Of a stretch of DNA of 64,000 nucleotides, positions 8,847-17,078 are shown one piece after another (within the stretch, counting starts at the first letter, position 1; each line of letters begins with the position of its first letter). Both the position numbers and the translations under genes were made by a program. The notes under the pieces were generated by a model. It saw only the letters and a program-made list of their open reading frames with translations. It did no database searches and had not been told where the DNA came from. The stretch covers positions 93,668 to 157,667 of the forward strand of contig JAFAAN010000061.1 in NCBI GenBank assembly GCA_023426545.1, in the 5' to 3' direction. This stretch comes from Pseudomonadota bacterium (GTDB lineage Bacteria > Myxococcota > Myxococcia > Myxococcales > Myxococcaceae).

Positions 8847-8882
8847 ATGAGGGCAATCTCCGACATGCTCGCGGTGCCTTGA
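8847..8882 (+). CDS. Possible 11-residue leader peptide coupled to traA
   Basis: ATG 8847 has the best ribosome site of the region (CGGAGGA ending six bases upstream) and encodes MRAISDMLAVP before TGA 8880-8882. That TGA overlaps TTG 8879, the only usable start of traA, as TTGA. traA itself has no Shine-Dalgarno sequence in front of the TTG, and its frame has no ATG or GTG between an upstream stop (about 8807) and 8879. Ribosomes terminating on the leader are therefore the likely source of traA initiation. A sequencing or assembly indel joining the two frames is the alternative. Confidence 0.45.
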   Translation: MRAISDMLAVP

Positions 8883-10993
8883 AATCGTCCTTGTCCCGCA
8901 TCGCGCGTGCCGCGCTCACTGTCTTGTCGGTGTGCCTCGCGGCATCCCCCGCCCTGGGCCAGAAGCTCGAGGATGTCGTCATCCAAGGCCCTCCGATTGC
9001 GCCCGCCATCGCGGGTGACGGGCACGGCCTGTGCGTGGCCTCCAATGTGTGGACGCGAAGCAGGAACGAGTTCCCACAGTCACGCGGGACTTATCTCGAC
9101 GGCATCAACGGGTATCTCGAAGAGCCAGCGAACAGGCAGACCCGCGTCACCACGGTGATGCGAACGTTGTTCGACCTCTCGAACAACCTCAACGACGGGC
9201 GCACGCTGAGCTACGGCGACTTCACCCTTCAGGACAACTCCCCGGGCTGCTCGGCAGGTGGATGTAGCTTCAGCGTCATCAACGACGAAGATGCATCCAC
9301 CCCCTTTGTCTCCCGGTTCCGTGGCTACCTGAATGTCCCGCTGGAGCTGACGAACCAGCCGGTTCACTTCGGCTCCTATGCCGACGACGCAATCAGCCTG
9401 GTCATCTACGACCGGCTCCAATCCCACGCCGTCATCAACCGGCCACCTGAGCTCGGGGCTGCCACATGGCGGACGAGCAACAGCGTCACCTTCACCCAAC
9501 CCGGGCTCTATGCGGTCGAGATGCTCTATTCGCAGATCAACGAGCATGCGGCGCTGGAGATGTCGATGCGCACCGGTTCCTTTGCAGGATTCGAGCGCCC
9601 AGCCAACCAACCCCCCGTCATCAATCTCTTCAACGAGGGGTTCCAGCTCCTGAGGCCCGCGCAGTTCTTCCAGACGGAGAACGGCCTCCCATCCTTCCCC
9701 GGTCAGCTCGACCGCTGCGAGCAGTGCAACCGCGGCAACGCGAACCTCCCCGGCAACGGCGGCTGCGGCCCCTCCTACCACTGCAACGCCGCGGCCCTCT
9801 GCGCCCCTTGCGACTCCTCGCTCTTCTGTGGCGAAGCCTGCTCTCCCTGCGGCGAGTCCACGCCCCACTGCGCCAACATCAACGGCCGCACGCAGTGCGT
9901 TCAGTGCACGGAAGACGCCCAGTGTCCGAACGGCCGCTGTGACCTCGAGACCCACCAGTGCACCGGCTGCAACGAGGACAGCGACTGCCCCAGCGGCGCC
10001 TGCGACACCAACACGTTCACGTGCGTCGAGTGCAACAACGACACCCAATGCCCCAGCGGCAAGTACTGCGCCACCGACCTCAACGAGTGCCGTGCATGCA
10101 CGCAGGACGCGCACTGCCCGCAAGGCGAGTCCTGCTCCAATTACGAGTGCTCCCCCTGCGCCACCAACGACGCCTGCGCGGGCAGTTCCTGCAACTGCTG
10201 CCCCAACGGCACCCAGTGCGCGGCGCTGACGCCCGGCGCGACTCCCTCCTGCGTCGAGTGCACCACCAGCAGCCAGTGTGGCGAAGGGAAGCAGTGCGAC
10301 ACCCTCAACGGCCGCTGCGTGGACAGCCTGCCCACCTGCAACACCGCGGACAGCTGCGGCCCCGGCTGCGTGAAGTGCCCGGGCGAGCGCCCCTACTGTC
10401 TGGACGGCCAGGTGTGCGTGCAGTGCCGCAACGACCTCGAGTGCGGCGACGGCCAGTTCTGCCTCAGCGGCGAGTGCGCCTCCTGCACCACCAACCGCCA
10501 CTGTGGCCCCCGCTGCGGCGCGTGCGAGGGCGACACGCCCTTCTGCCTCTCCAACGGCTCCGTGCAGGGGAGCACCTGCGTGGGCTGCCGCGACGACGCG
10601 GACTGCGGCAGCGGCGTGTGCGACCCGGCCACCCGCACCTGTGAGAACAGCGGCGCCTGCGCCGTGACTTGCGAGCAGGGCACCGTCTGCAACGGCACCG
10701 CCTGCGTCGAGTGCTTCGCGGATGCCCACTGCCCGTGCGGTGGCACCTGCGACGTGGCCACCAACACCTGCTCCACCTCGTGCGCGGACAGCGGAGACTG
10801 TCTCGGCGTGGAGTACTGCTCCGCGAAGACGCAGACCTGTGAGCGAGGCCGCCGCAAGCCGGGCACCGAGCCGCAAGGCGGCGCCTTCTGCTGCGGCACC
10901 ACCGCCGACGCGACGCCAGCCGGAAGCACCACCCTCCTCCTGCTGCTCACCGCGGCCCTCATGTTCCTCCGCAACCGCCGCCCTGCTCGATGA
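8879..10993 (+). CDS. traA: TraA outer-membrane kin-recognition receptor
   Basis: A 704-residue cell-surface protein with the TraA architecture: signal peptide (residues 1-27, ending SPALG), PA14-like lectin domain (about 45-240), a long Cys-rich repeat region (about 278-665, spaced Cys pairs typical of EGF-like repeats) and a MYXO-CTERM tail (FCCG motif, hydrophobic helix, RNRRPAR). In Myxococcus TraA works with TraB: identical or compatible TraA on two cells bind each other and trigger fusion and exchange of outer-membrane proteins and lipids. The PA14-like domain is the polymorphic specificity determinant; the reported key position near residue 205 falls here in or beside TFTQPGLY (204-211), but exact equivalence needs an alignment. 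The MYXO-CTERM Cys pair is the expected processing and lipidation site. The start is TTG 8879, apparently coupled to a leader ORF. Confidence 0.9.
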   Translation: MKSSLSRIARAALTVLSVCLAASPALGQKLEDVVIQGPPIAPAIAGDGHGLCVASNVWTRSRNEFPQSRGTYLDGINGYLEEPANRQTRVTTVMRTLFDLSNNLNDGRTLSYGDFTLQDNSPGCSAGGCSFSVINDEDASTPFVSRFRGYLNVPLELTNQPVHFGSYADDAISLVIYDRLQSHAVINRPPELGAATWRTSNSVTFTQPGLYAVEMLYSQINEHAALEMSMRTGSFAGFERPANQPPVINLFNEGFQLLRPAQFFQTENGLPSFPGQLDRCEQCNRGNANLPGNGGCGPSYHCNAAALCAPCDSSLFCGEACSPCGESTPHCANINGRTQCVQCTEDAQCPNGRCDLETHQCTGCNEDSDCPSGACDTNTFTCVECNNDTQCPSGKYCATDLNECRACTQDAHCPQGESCSNYECSPCATNDACAGSSCNCCPNGTQCAALTPGATPSCVECTTSSQCGEGKQCDTLNGRCVDSLPTCNTADSCGPGCVKCPGERPYCLDGQVCVQCRNDLECGDGQFCLSGECASCTTNRHCGPRCGACEGDTPFCLSNGSVQGSTCVGCRDDADCGSGVCDPATRTCENSGACAVTCEQGTVCNGTACVECFADAHCPCGGTCDVATNTCSTSCADSGDCLGVEYCSAKTQTCERGRRKPGTEPQGGAFCCGTTADATPAGSTTLLLLLTAALMFLRNRRPAR

Positions 10994-12621
10994 AGCCCTC
11001 GCACCTGCTCTTCGTCCTGGCGCTGGGGCTGTCCACCGCCGCCACCGCGCAGCCGGACGCGCGCTTCAACGTGCAGCTCTTCCGGCCCTCCGGCGCACCG
11101 CAGGACCTGGTGGTGGTGACGCAGTCCCGCCCGCTGTCACACCTGTCCGTCTCGGCCGGCCCGTACTTCAGCTACTCCCTCAACCCGCTGACGCTGGTTC
11201 CCGAGGGCGGCGACCTGAGGAAGATCAGCCTGGTCGGCAACCGCCTCCAGTTGGATGTCATGGCCTCCGTCGGCCTCTTCGACTGGGCGGAGGTGGGCGT
11301 GGACATGCCGCTCATCCTCGCGCAGGGCGGCGCCAACCTGGAGGTCATCGGCACCGAGGGCAGCGTCGAGAGCTTCGTCCTCGGCGACCTCCGGCTCACG
11401 GGCAAGGTCGCCATCCCCGGCCTGCGGCGACCCGCGGAGGGCAAGGGCTGGGGCGGCGCGGTGACGCTCAACGTGAGCTTCCCCACCGGCGTCCAGGAGG
11501 CCTTCGCCGGTGACGGCGAGCTGACGTGGGCCCCGGGCCTGGTGCTGGACTACCGCTTCGAGAACGGCATCCTCCTGGCGCTCAACGGCGGCTTCTGGAA
11601 GCGCCCCGACCGCGTCTTCAGCAACGTGTCGGTGGGCGACATGATGCCCTTCGGCCTGGGCACCGAGGTCCCCATCCTCCGGGGCAGCGGCGTCACCGCG
11701 GTGGGCATGGTGCATGGCGCGGTGCAGTTGCAGAAGCTGCCCGGCGAGCCCCGGCAGGTGCCCGCGGAGCTGCTCATCGGCCTGCGCTGGTACAGCTCCA
11801 CCGGGCTCAACTTCACGTTCGGCGGCGGCGCGGGCTGCGGGTGCTCCATCGCCTCGCCCACGCTGAGCTTCTTCACCTCCATCCTGTGGATTCCGGCGAA
11901 GACGCGGGAGTGGGAGGCCCTGGAGCGCTTCAAGGAGCCTCCGCAGCCCCTGCCGCCTCCCGTCGACCCGGACGGCGACGGCGTCATCGGCGAGGCCGAC
12001 GCGTGCCCGGACATCCCCGGCCCCGTGGCCAACATGGGCTGCCCGGACACGGACCAGGACGGTGACGGCGTCGTCGACCGGCTCGACAAGTGCCCGGACC
12101 AGCCCGCGGGCAGCCGGGGCAAGGACGGGTGTCCGCTGGCGCGGCGGGATGGAAACCGGATTGTCATCCTGGAGCAGCTCAACTTCGCCACCGACCAGGA
12201 CATCCTCCTCTCCGAGTCCTTCCCCATCCTGGAGGAGGTCGCCCGGGTGATGAACGAGACCCCCGCAATCGACCGGGTGCTCGTGGAGGGCCACACGGAC
12301 TCGCGCGCCAGCGACGCGTACAACCTCGACCTGTCGCGCCGGCGCGCGGCCAGCGTGATGCGCTTCCTGGTGGAGAGCGGCGTGGCCGCCGAGCGCCTGT
12401 GCTCGCAGGGCTTCGGCCGCTCCCGGCCGCTGGCCGACAACGCGACGGAAGAGGGCATGGCGCTCAACCGCCGCGTCGACTTCACCATCCAGCCGCCGAG
12501 CGACGGGCCACGCCCGCCCTGCCCGGAGGAAGAGGACGGCAAGAAGCGCAAGCGCCCCGCCCGGAAGGCCCCCGCCACGCCCAAGGCGAGCTCGAAGGAC
12601 TCCGCGGCGCCCAGGCCGTAG
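10990..12621 (+). CDS. traB: TraB, OmpA-domain partner of TraA
   Basis: A 543-residue outer-membrane protein. It has a signal peptide (to about residue 20, TAATAQ), a beta-barrel-like region (about 25-310, alternating strands), two calcium-binding thrombospondin-type-3 repeats (DPDGDGV and DQDGDGV) with ACPD/KCPD cysteines near 325-380, an OmpA-like peptidoglycan-binding domain (LVEGHTDSRASDAYN, LSRRRAASV, GFGRSRPL, NRRVDF; about 395-500), and a Lys/Ala/Pro-rich C-terminus. TraB is required with TraA for outer-membrane exchange and probably anchors the complex to the cell wall. ATG 10990 overlaps the traA stop (ATGA), so translation is coupled and stoichiometric. Transcription should end at the hairpin spanning its stop codon. 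Confidence 0.9.
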   Translation: MKPSHLLFVLALGLSTAATAQPDARFNVQLFRPSGAPQDLVVVTQSRPLSHLSVSAGPYFSYSLNPLTLVPEGGDLRKISLVGNRLQLDVMASVGLFDWAEVGVDMPLILAQGGANLEVIGTEGSVESFVLGDLRLTGKVAIPGLRRPAEGKGWGGAVTLNVSFPTGVQEAFAGDGELTWAPGLVLDYRFENGILLALNGGFWKRPDRVFSNVSVGDMMPFGLGTEVPILRGSGVTAVGMVHGAVQLQKLPGEPRQVPAELLIGLRWYSSTGLNFTFGGGAGCGCSIASPTLSFFTSILWIPAKTREWEALERFKEPPQPLPPPVDPDGDGVIGEADACPDIPGPVANMGCPDTDQDGDGVVDRLDKCPDQPAGSRGKDGCPLARRDGNRIVILEQLNFATDQDILLSESFPILEEVARVMNETPAIDRVLVEGHTDSRASDAYNLDLSRRRAASVMRFLVESGVAAERLCSQGFGRSRPLADNATEEGMALNRRVDFTIQPPSDGPRPPCPEEEDGKKRKRPARKAPATPKASSKDSAAPRP

Positions 12622-12640
12622 GCGCGTCGGGCGCCTACGG
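12616..12640. terminator. Bidirectional terminator hairpin between traB and the convergent lipoprotein gene
   Basis: A perfect 10-base-pair inverted repeat, CCGTAGGCGC and GCGCCTACGG, with a five-base loop. The left arm contains the traB stop codon (TAG 12619-12621) and the right arm contains the stop codon of the opposite gene (12635-12637). There is no U-tract on either side, so it is a compact bidirectional hairpin rather than a textbook intrinsic terminator. Confidence 0.6.
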
Positions 12641-13480
12641 AACGACGAACTCCGCCGCCGTGCGCCGCCGTCCGGCGACGACGGACACCACCGCGCGCCC
12701 GGACCCCACCGCCGTCACACGCCCCTCGGGCGACACGGACACCACCGCGGAGTCCGACGTGAAGTACTCCAGCGGCACCGCGTCCAGCACGACGCCGCTG
12801 CGGTTGAAGGCCCGCGCCTGGAGCTGCACGGACTGCCCCCGCCGCTGGAAGGCGTGGTGGGTGAGGTTGAGCCCCAGGCGCGCGAAGTCCGCGGGCACCA
12901 CCTGCACCGCGATGTGACGGCTCAGGTGCCCCAGCGACGCGCTCACCGTGGCCTTCCCCGGGCGCACGGCGATGAGCTGCCCGTCCTCCACGCGCACCAC
13001 CGCCTCATCCGAGGTGCGGAACGTAGGAGCCGCATCCTGGAGCGACGCGCCCTGCTCGTTCCGCGCCACCACGCGCAGCTTGATGACCCGGCCCACCTCC
13101 AGGAAGTCCGCCCCCGGCGCGCGCACGTCGAGCGAGTTCAGGATGGTCAACTCCAGCGGCAGCGCCGCGCGCACCTTCCCGCCCGTGGCGCCAATGGTGG
13201 TCCGCCCGGACTTGCGCACCGTCAGGAGGCCGTCCTGGACCTGCGCCACGTCCGGCGCGGAGCTGGTCCAGCGCAGCTTCGGCTCGGACATGCGCTGCCC
13301 CTCGGCGTCGTAGACCTCGTACTCCAGCTTCACCGTCTGCCCCGGAGTGCGGAGGTACTTCGTCTCCAGCGGTTCCAGCTTCATGGTGGTGGGCGTGGGC
13401 CCGCAGGCGCTCAGCAGCCCGATGAGGACGATGAGGAGGGGGCGAAAAGGGATGCGCGGCGTCTTCACGGCTGCGCGCAT
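12635..13480 (-). CDS. Lipoprotein with bacterial Ig-like (BIG2) domains
   Basis: A 281-residue lipoprotein. ATG 13480 gives a basic N-terminus, a hydrophobic core and the lipobox LLSAC with Cys 26. Three repeats of about 80-85 residues follow, each containing the BIG2-type pattern 'S-D-x-x-V-x-V ... G ... G-x-A-x-V-S-A' (for example TSDEAVVRVEDG and TSDSAVVSVSPEG). Such domains usually act as spacers or adhesion modules on the outer surface. The frame continues upstream, but that extension lacks a signal peptide. Its 3' end shares a terminator hairpin with traB, so any functional link to traAB is by position only. Confidence 0.75.
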   Translation of the reverse strand: MRAAVKTPRIPFRPLLIVLIGLLSACGPTPTTMKLEPLETKYLRTPGQTVKLEYEVYDAEGQRMSEPKLRWTSSAPDVAQVQDGLLTVRKSGRTTIGATGGKVRAALPLELTILNSLDVRAPGADFLEVGRVIKLRVVARNEQGASLQDAAPTFRTSDEAVVRVEDGQLIAVRPGKATVSASLGHLSRHIAVQVVPADFARLGLNLTHHAFQRRGQSVQLQARAFNRSGVVLDAVPLEYFTSDSAVVSVSPEGRVTAVGSGRAVVSVVAGRRRTAAEFVVP

Positions 13481-13565
13481 TCTAGCCCCCACCCGTCGCA
13501 CGGGTGGGAAAAGGGACCACGAGCGTTCAAGCCCGTATGCCCGCTCCCTCCCAAGACCCGCGGCC

Positions 13566-15476
13566 TCAGGCTCCGCCGGACCACTGCAAGGTCGGGATGC
13601 GCCCCTGGGGACGCGGCCCTGGGGCCAGCGACAGGGGCGGGACATAGAGCCCCAGCCGCTCGCGCTTCCACCAGATGCCCGTACGCCGCCGCTCCGCCAG
13701 GTCCGTCATCCGGTAGTCATAGAGCACCGCGCGCACCCGCCTGGGCGGCCGGCCCGGGAAGGGGTTGCCCGCCAGCAGGCCCAGCACCTCCGGTGAGCCC
13801 TCCAGCAGCCGGGCGAGGAAGGCCACGAACCACCCCGGCGGCGAGCCGAGCGCCGCGAACCACATCTGCCAGTCCAGGCGCGGCTGATGCGGCGCCACCT
13901 GCCGGGGAGGCCGCGTCAGGTCTCCCACCTTGTAGCGGAACCGGTATTCCTTCCAGTGTTCGCCGTCGTCCGAGCCCTCCACGAGGATTTCCGGGCGCTG
14001 CACCGTCATCACGCTGAAGAGGCCATAGGGGTTCACCGAGCGCAGCGGAAGCGCCTGGGACTCCAGCCACGTCATCCACGTCCCGAGCCGCGCGGGCCGG
14101 TAGCGCTGCCACCCCTCGAAGCGGCGGAGCACCTCGGAGGCGCCCAGGACCAGCAGGGGCGCGCCGACCAGCGCGGACAGCCCCGTGCGCCACCAGGGCC
14201 GGGGCCGGGCCGGCGGGCCGTCCCGCAGCGGCAGCACGCGCCGCAGCGCCGCATCGTCCAGCAGCCACAGCCCCAGCACCCACGCCTGGACATTGAAGAA
14301 CCCGTAGTTGCCCGTGGCGATGATGGCCGTCTGCAACCCGCCGAGGCTCCAGAAGGCGACCTGCCGCAGCCGCCGGGGCCCGAACGCCAGGAAGGGCACG
14401 GCCGTCTCCAGGCCGAGCACCGCTGCCGTGGAGGCGCGCTGGAGCCGAGGAGGCAGATGATGGGCGTACCAGCCGCCACGCGTCGGCAGGGGCGCCGTCT
14501 CGAAGTAGTGCTCGCACGCGGTCAGCTCGCGCCAGGTCCGGTCTCCCGACTGGAGCTTGCTGAGGCCCGAGCCGAAGTAGAGGCGGAACACCAGCAGCCG
14601 GAAGAGGAACACGTCCAGCGCGGCGGGCTCGTCGCGTCCCACACCCGGCCTCAGTCCTCCGGGCGCGGTGACGGCCGCCAGCAGCCCCATCTCCAGCAGC
14701 AGCACGTCCCACTGGAAGGAGAGGAACTCACGGCCCACGGCCACGTAGGAGAGGTACAGCGCCCACAGCAGCGACACGCTGAGCCGCGGCGCCACGTTGA
14801 AGAGCAGCGCCAGGGACAGCACCTGCCCCGCCCTGCATCCGCGCGCCAGCGCACCGTCCGACGCGTCCAGCCAGAACAGCGTGGGGATGCGGCGCCAGCG
14901 CGTCAGCGCGGAGGGCTCCTCACGGCGCTCCGCGTCCAGGCGCTCCGCCACGGGCCGGATGCCGCGCGCGCCATACAGCCCCAGCACCTGCCGTCCCAGC
15001 GAGGTGAAGGCCACCAGGAACGTGCCGCCCAGCAGCCGCAGGAAGCTCCAGCGCCCCCACCGGTACTCGTGGGGCACCACCGCGCGGCCGAAGAGCCACC
15101 GGTCCACCCGGGCCGCGCGGCGCCGGTGCCGGGCCACCACCGCATAGATGCCTTGGGAGACGTGCAGCACACCGGGGAGCAGCCCCAGCCTCGCGGCCAC
15201 CCGAGCGCCCCGGCGCGGCGACGCCGCGAGCGCGCGGAACAGCGCCTCCGTTCCATGCGACACATGGCCGGAGGGCTCCACCAGCTGCATGGCCTTGTGC
15301 ATGTCCGCCTTCGGGATGCCCAGCAGCCAGCGACGCCACCACGTGCCCGCCCGGTAGCGGACGCGTCCCCCGGTCCGCCAGCGCCAGCGCGCCACCCAAC
15401 GCCGACAGAACGCACAATCACCGTCATAGAGCACCAGGGGCCGGCTCGATACGCCGCGGGGGATTCGCGCCATCAT
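13566..15476 (-). CDS. DCC-family domain fused to a lipase maturation factor-like membrane protein
   Basis: A 636-residue protein. Residues about 12-135 form a DCC (DUF393) thioredoxin-like domain with the YDGDCAFC signature. The remaining 480 residues are polytopic (about eight hydrophobic segments) and match the lipase maturation factor/DUF1222 family, including LYFGSGLSKLQSGD, NYGFFNVQAW, NPYGLFSVMT and a C-terminal soluble part ending in the RVRAVLYDY and WW motifs. Family members help lipases fold and form disulfides on the non-cytoplasmic side; here the DCC domain could supply redox activity. ATG 15476 (or the next codon) is chosen because no family sequence precedes it. The frame is open much further upstream, but that part is antisense to the neighbouring gene. 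Confidence 0.8.
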   Translation of the reverse strand: MMARIPRGVSSRPLVLYDGDCAFCRRWVARWRWRTGGRVRYRAGTWWRRWLLGIPKADMHKAMQLVEPSGHVSHGTEALFRALAASPRRGARVAARLGLLPGVLHVSQGIYAVVARHRRRAARVDRWLFGRAVVPHEYRWGRWSFLRLLGGTFLVAFTSLGRQVLGLYGARGIRPVAERLDAERREEPSALTRWRRIPTLFWLDASDGALARGCRAGQVLSLALLFNVAPRLSVSLLWALYLSYVAVGREFLSFQWDVLLLEMGLLAAVTAPGGLRPGVGRDEPAALDVFLFRLLVFRLYFGSGLSKLQSGDRTWRELTACEHYFETAPLPTRGGWYAHHLPPRLQRASTAAVLGLETAVPFLAFGPRRLRQVAFWSLGGLQTAIIATGNYGFFNVQAWVLGLWLLDDAALRRVLPLRDGPPARPRPWWRTGLSALVGAPLLVLGASEVLRRFEGWQRYRPARLGTWMTWLESQALPLRSVNPYGLFSVMTVQRPEILVEGSDDGEHWKEYRFRYKVGDLTRPPRQVAPHQPRLDWQMWFAALGSPPGWFVAFLARLLEGSPEVLGLLAGNPFPGRPPRRVRAVLYDYRMTDLAERRRTGIWWKRERLGLYVPPLSLAPGPRPQGRIPTLQWSGGA

Positions 15477-15611
15477 GTAGGAACGTTGTGCCGCCGCATC
15501 GGCGCCGCCCCTTTCCCCTCGGGCGCCCGCCATGGAAGCAGCGGGGCAGCCGAGCCGTGGCCTCCCTCCCCACCTCATGACCACCGCCTGGAGGTGCCTA
15601 GCTTTCTCCGC

Positions 15612-16265
15612 ATGAGCGAGCCCAAGGGGAAGGCGAAGCGGACAAGCGAGGTGGTGCCCGGCGTCCACCACTGGACCCTGCCCGATGACCGCATCGGCGG
15701 CACGCGCAGTGACGCGTACGCCGTGGTGGACGCGGACGGCGCCGTCGTCCTCATCGACCCGCTGCCCATCGACGAGGCGGCGCTGCGCAAGCTGGGGAAC
15801 GTCTCCGCCATCGTCCTGACGGCCGGCAACCACCAGCGCTCCGCGTGGCGGCTGCGCAAGGCCTTCAAGGTTCCCGTGTGGGCGCCCGAAGGCGCGCTGA
15901 CGCTGGAGGAGCAACCGGACTTCTTCTACGTCGCGGGCGACACGCTGCCCGCGGGCCTCGTCTCGTTCCACACGCCAGGGCCCACCGAGGCGATGTACAC
16001 GCTGTGGATGCAGCAGCACCCTCGGAGTGTCGCGTTCATCTCCGACCTGCTCACGCATGAGGACGGGGGCACACCGGAGTTCGTCCCCAGCGAGTACCAG
16101 GATGAGCCGCTGCGCACCCGGCACAGCGTCCAGCGCATCCTGGACCACCTGCCCGTGCAGACGCTGTGCTTCGCCCACGGCGAGCCCATTGTCCGCGACG
16201 GTGCGAGCGCGCTGCGGAGGGCCCTCCAAGAGGACATGGAGTCCCCCGCGGCGCCCGCGCACTGA
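15612..16265 (+). CDS. Metallo-beta-lactamase-fold protein lacking the HxHxDH motif
   Basis: A 217-residue protein with the MBL-fold strand pattern: GVHHWTLPDDRIGG, YAVVDADGAVVLIDPLP, then TAGNHQRSAWRL where active enzymes have THxHxDH, then HTPGPTEAMY, FISDLL and CFAHGEP. The metal-binding histidines of the first motif are replaced (GNHQRSA), though later His/Asp positions survive. It may be a pseudo-enzyme or use one metal. ATG 15612 is preferred; an in-frame GTG at 15594 is possible. It is transcribed divergently from the lipase-maturation-factor gene, with 135 bases between them. Confidence 0.7.
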   Translation: MSEPKGKAKRTSEVVPGVHHWTLPDDRIGGTRSDAYAVVDADGAVVLIDPLPIDEAALRKLGNVSAIVLTAGNHQRSAWRLRKAFKVPVWAPEGALTLEEQPDFFYVAGDTLPAGLVSFHTPGPTEAMYTLWMQQHPRSVAFISDLLTHEDGGTPEFVPSEYQDEPLRTRHSVQRILDHLPVQTLCFAHGEPIVRDGASALRRALQEDMESPAAPAH

Positions 16266-16271
16266 ACCGCG

Positions 16272-17078
16272 TCAGCCGAGCGGGCCCTCCCGCACCAGCA
16301 CCTGCCCCGCCTCCAGGGCAGGAGCGACCAGGTGCAGCACCTCCCCCGCCTCCGCGCGGTCGAGCAGCGCGCCCAGCGAGGGCAGGTCGGTGGCGGAGAC
16401 GCGAAGCGTGGGTGTCAGCGGCAGCCGCCGCGCCATCGCATCGCCCATGCGCGAGAGGTCCGTCAGGTCCGACTCGTAGACGAACGAGCGCTCGCCATAC
16501 TCATGGCCACCGGGCACGCGCCCCACCAGACGCAATGGCCCCAGCCGGGAGTGGACGCGGAGGCTGGGGTTCTCCCACTGGGCCACGCCGCGCAGCCTCC
16601 GCGCACGCAGCATCCGCAGCGTCAGCACCTTCACCCAGGGCGAGGCGCCCGTGCCGGGCAGCACACTCAGCAGCGACACGCCGATGAACAGCCCCGGCGT
16701 CACCGAGGGCGCCGCGTAGTAGGCCGCGCCAATGGCCGGGTCCTCGCCGGCCAGCCCCAGCCGCTCCTGAACGGTGGCCGGCAGCATCCGCGCCGGACAG
16801 CGCAGCAGGCCAATGGCGCCCGGCAGCAGGTACAGGTCCGACAGCACCCAGCGCGGCACGCCGATGCCACCGAAGGCGAGCTGGTTCAGCGCGAGGTACT
16901 GCATCGCCAGGTCCGTGTTCCGCTCCGCGGGCAGGAACGTCACCGGCACGCCCAGGGGGGACAGGTCCAGCGCGCCCGCGTGCTCGCCCGAGCCCAGCGC
17001 CACCATCGACGCGCCCGGGTGCGCCGCGAGGAAGGCCTCCGCCTGCCGGGCCAGCGCGTCCGCGTCACCCATCCGCAT
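16272..17078 (-). CDS. Conserved-looking protein of unknown function paired with a pentein-fold enzyme
   Basis: A 268-residue soluble protein with no recognised motif. Visible features are a mixed alpha/beta pattern, a small hydrophobic central segment (GLFIGVSLLSVLPG) and a C-terminal beta-rich part. Its ATG lies 14 bases inside the end of the upstream pentein-fold gene (a second ATG is two codons in), so the pair is translated together and the products probably act in the same pathway. Base and codon composition match the neighbours. I do not recognise the family. Confidence 0.6.
   Translation of the reverse strand: MRMGDADALARQAEAFLAAHPGASMVALGSGEHAGALDLSPLGVPVTFLPAERNTDLAMQYLALNQLAFGGIGVPRWVLSDLYLLPGAIGLLRCPARMLPATVQERLGLAGEDPAIGAAYYAAPSVTPGLFIGVSLLSVLPGTGASPWVKVLTLRMLRARRLRGVAQWENPSLRVHSRLGPLRLVGRVPGGHEYGERSFVYESDLTDLSRMGDAMARRLPLTPTLRVSATDLPSLGALLDRAEAGEVLHLVAPALEAGQVLVREGPLG

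Noticed and set aside
13887..15611. Long plus-strand frame ahead of the MBL-fold gene
   Set aside because: It is antisense to the DCC/lipase-maturation-factor gene; only the segment after ATG 15612 is coding by family match.
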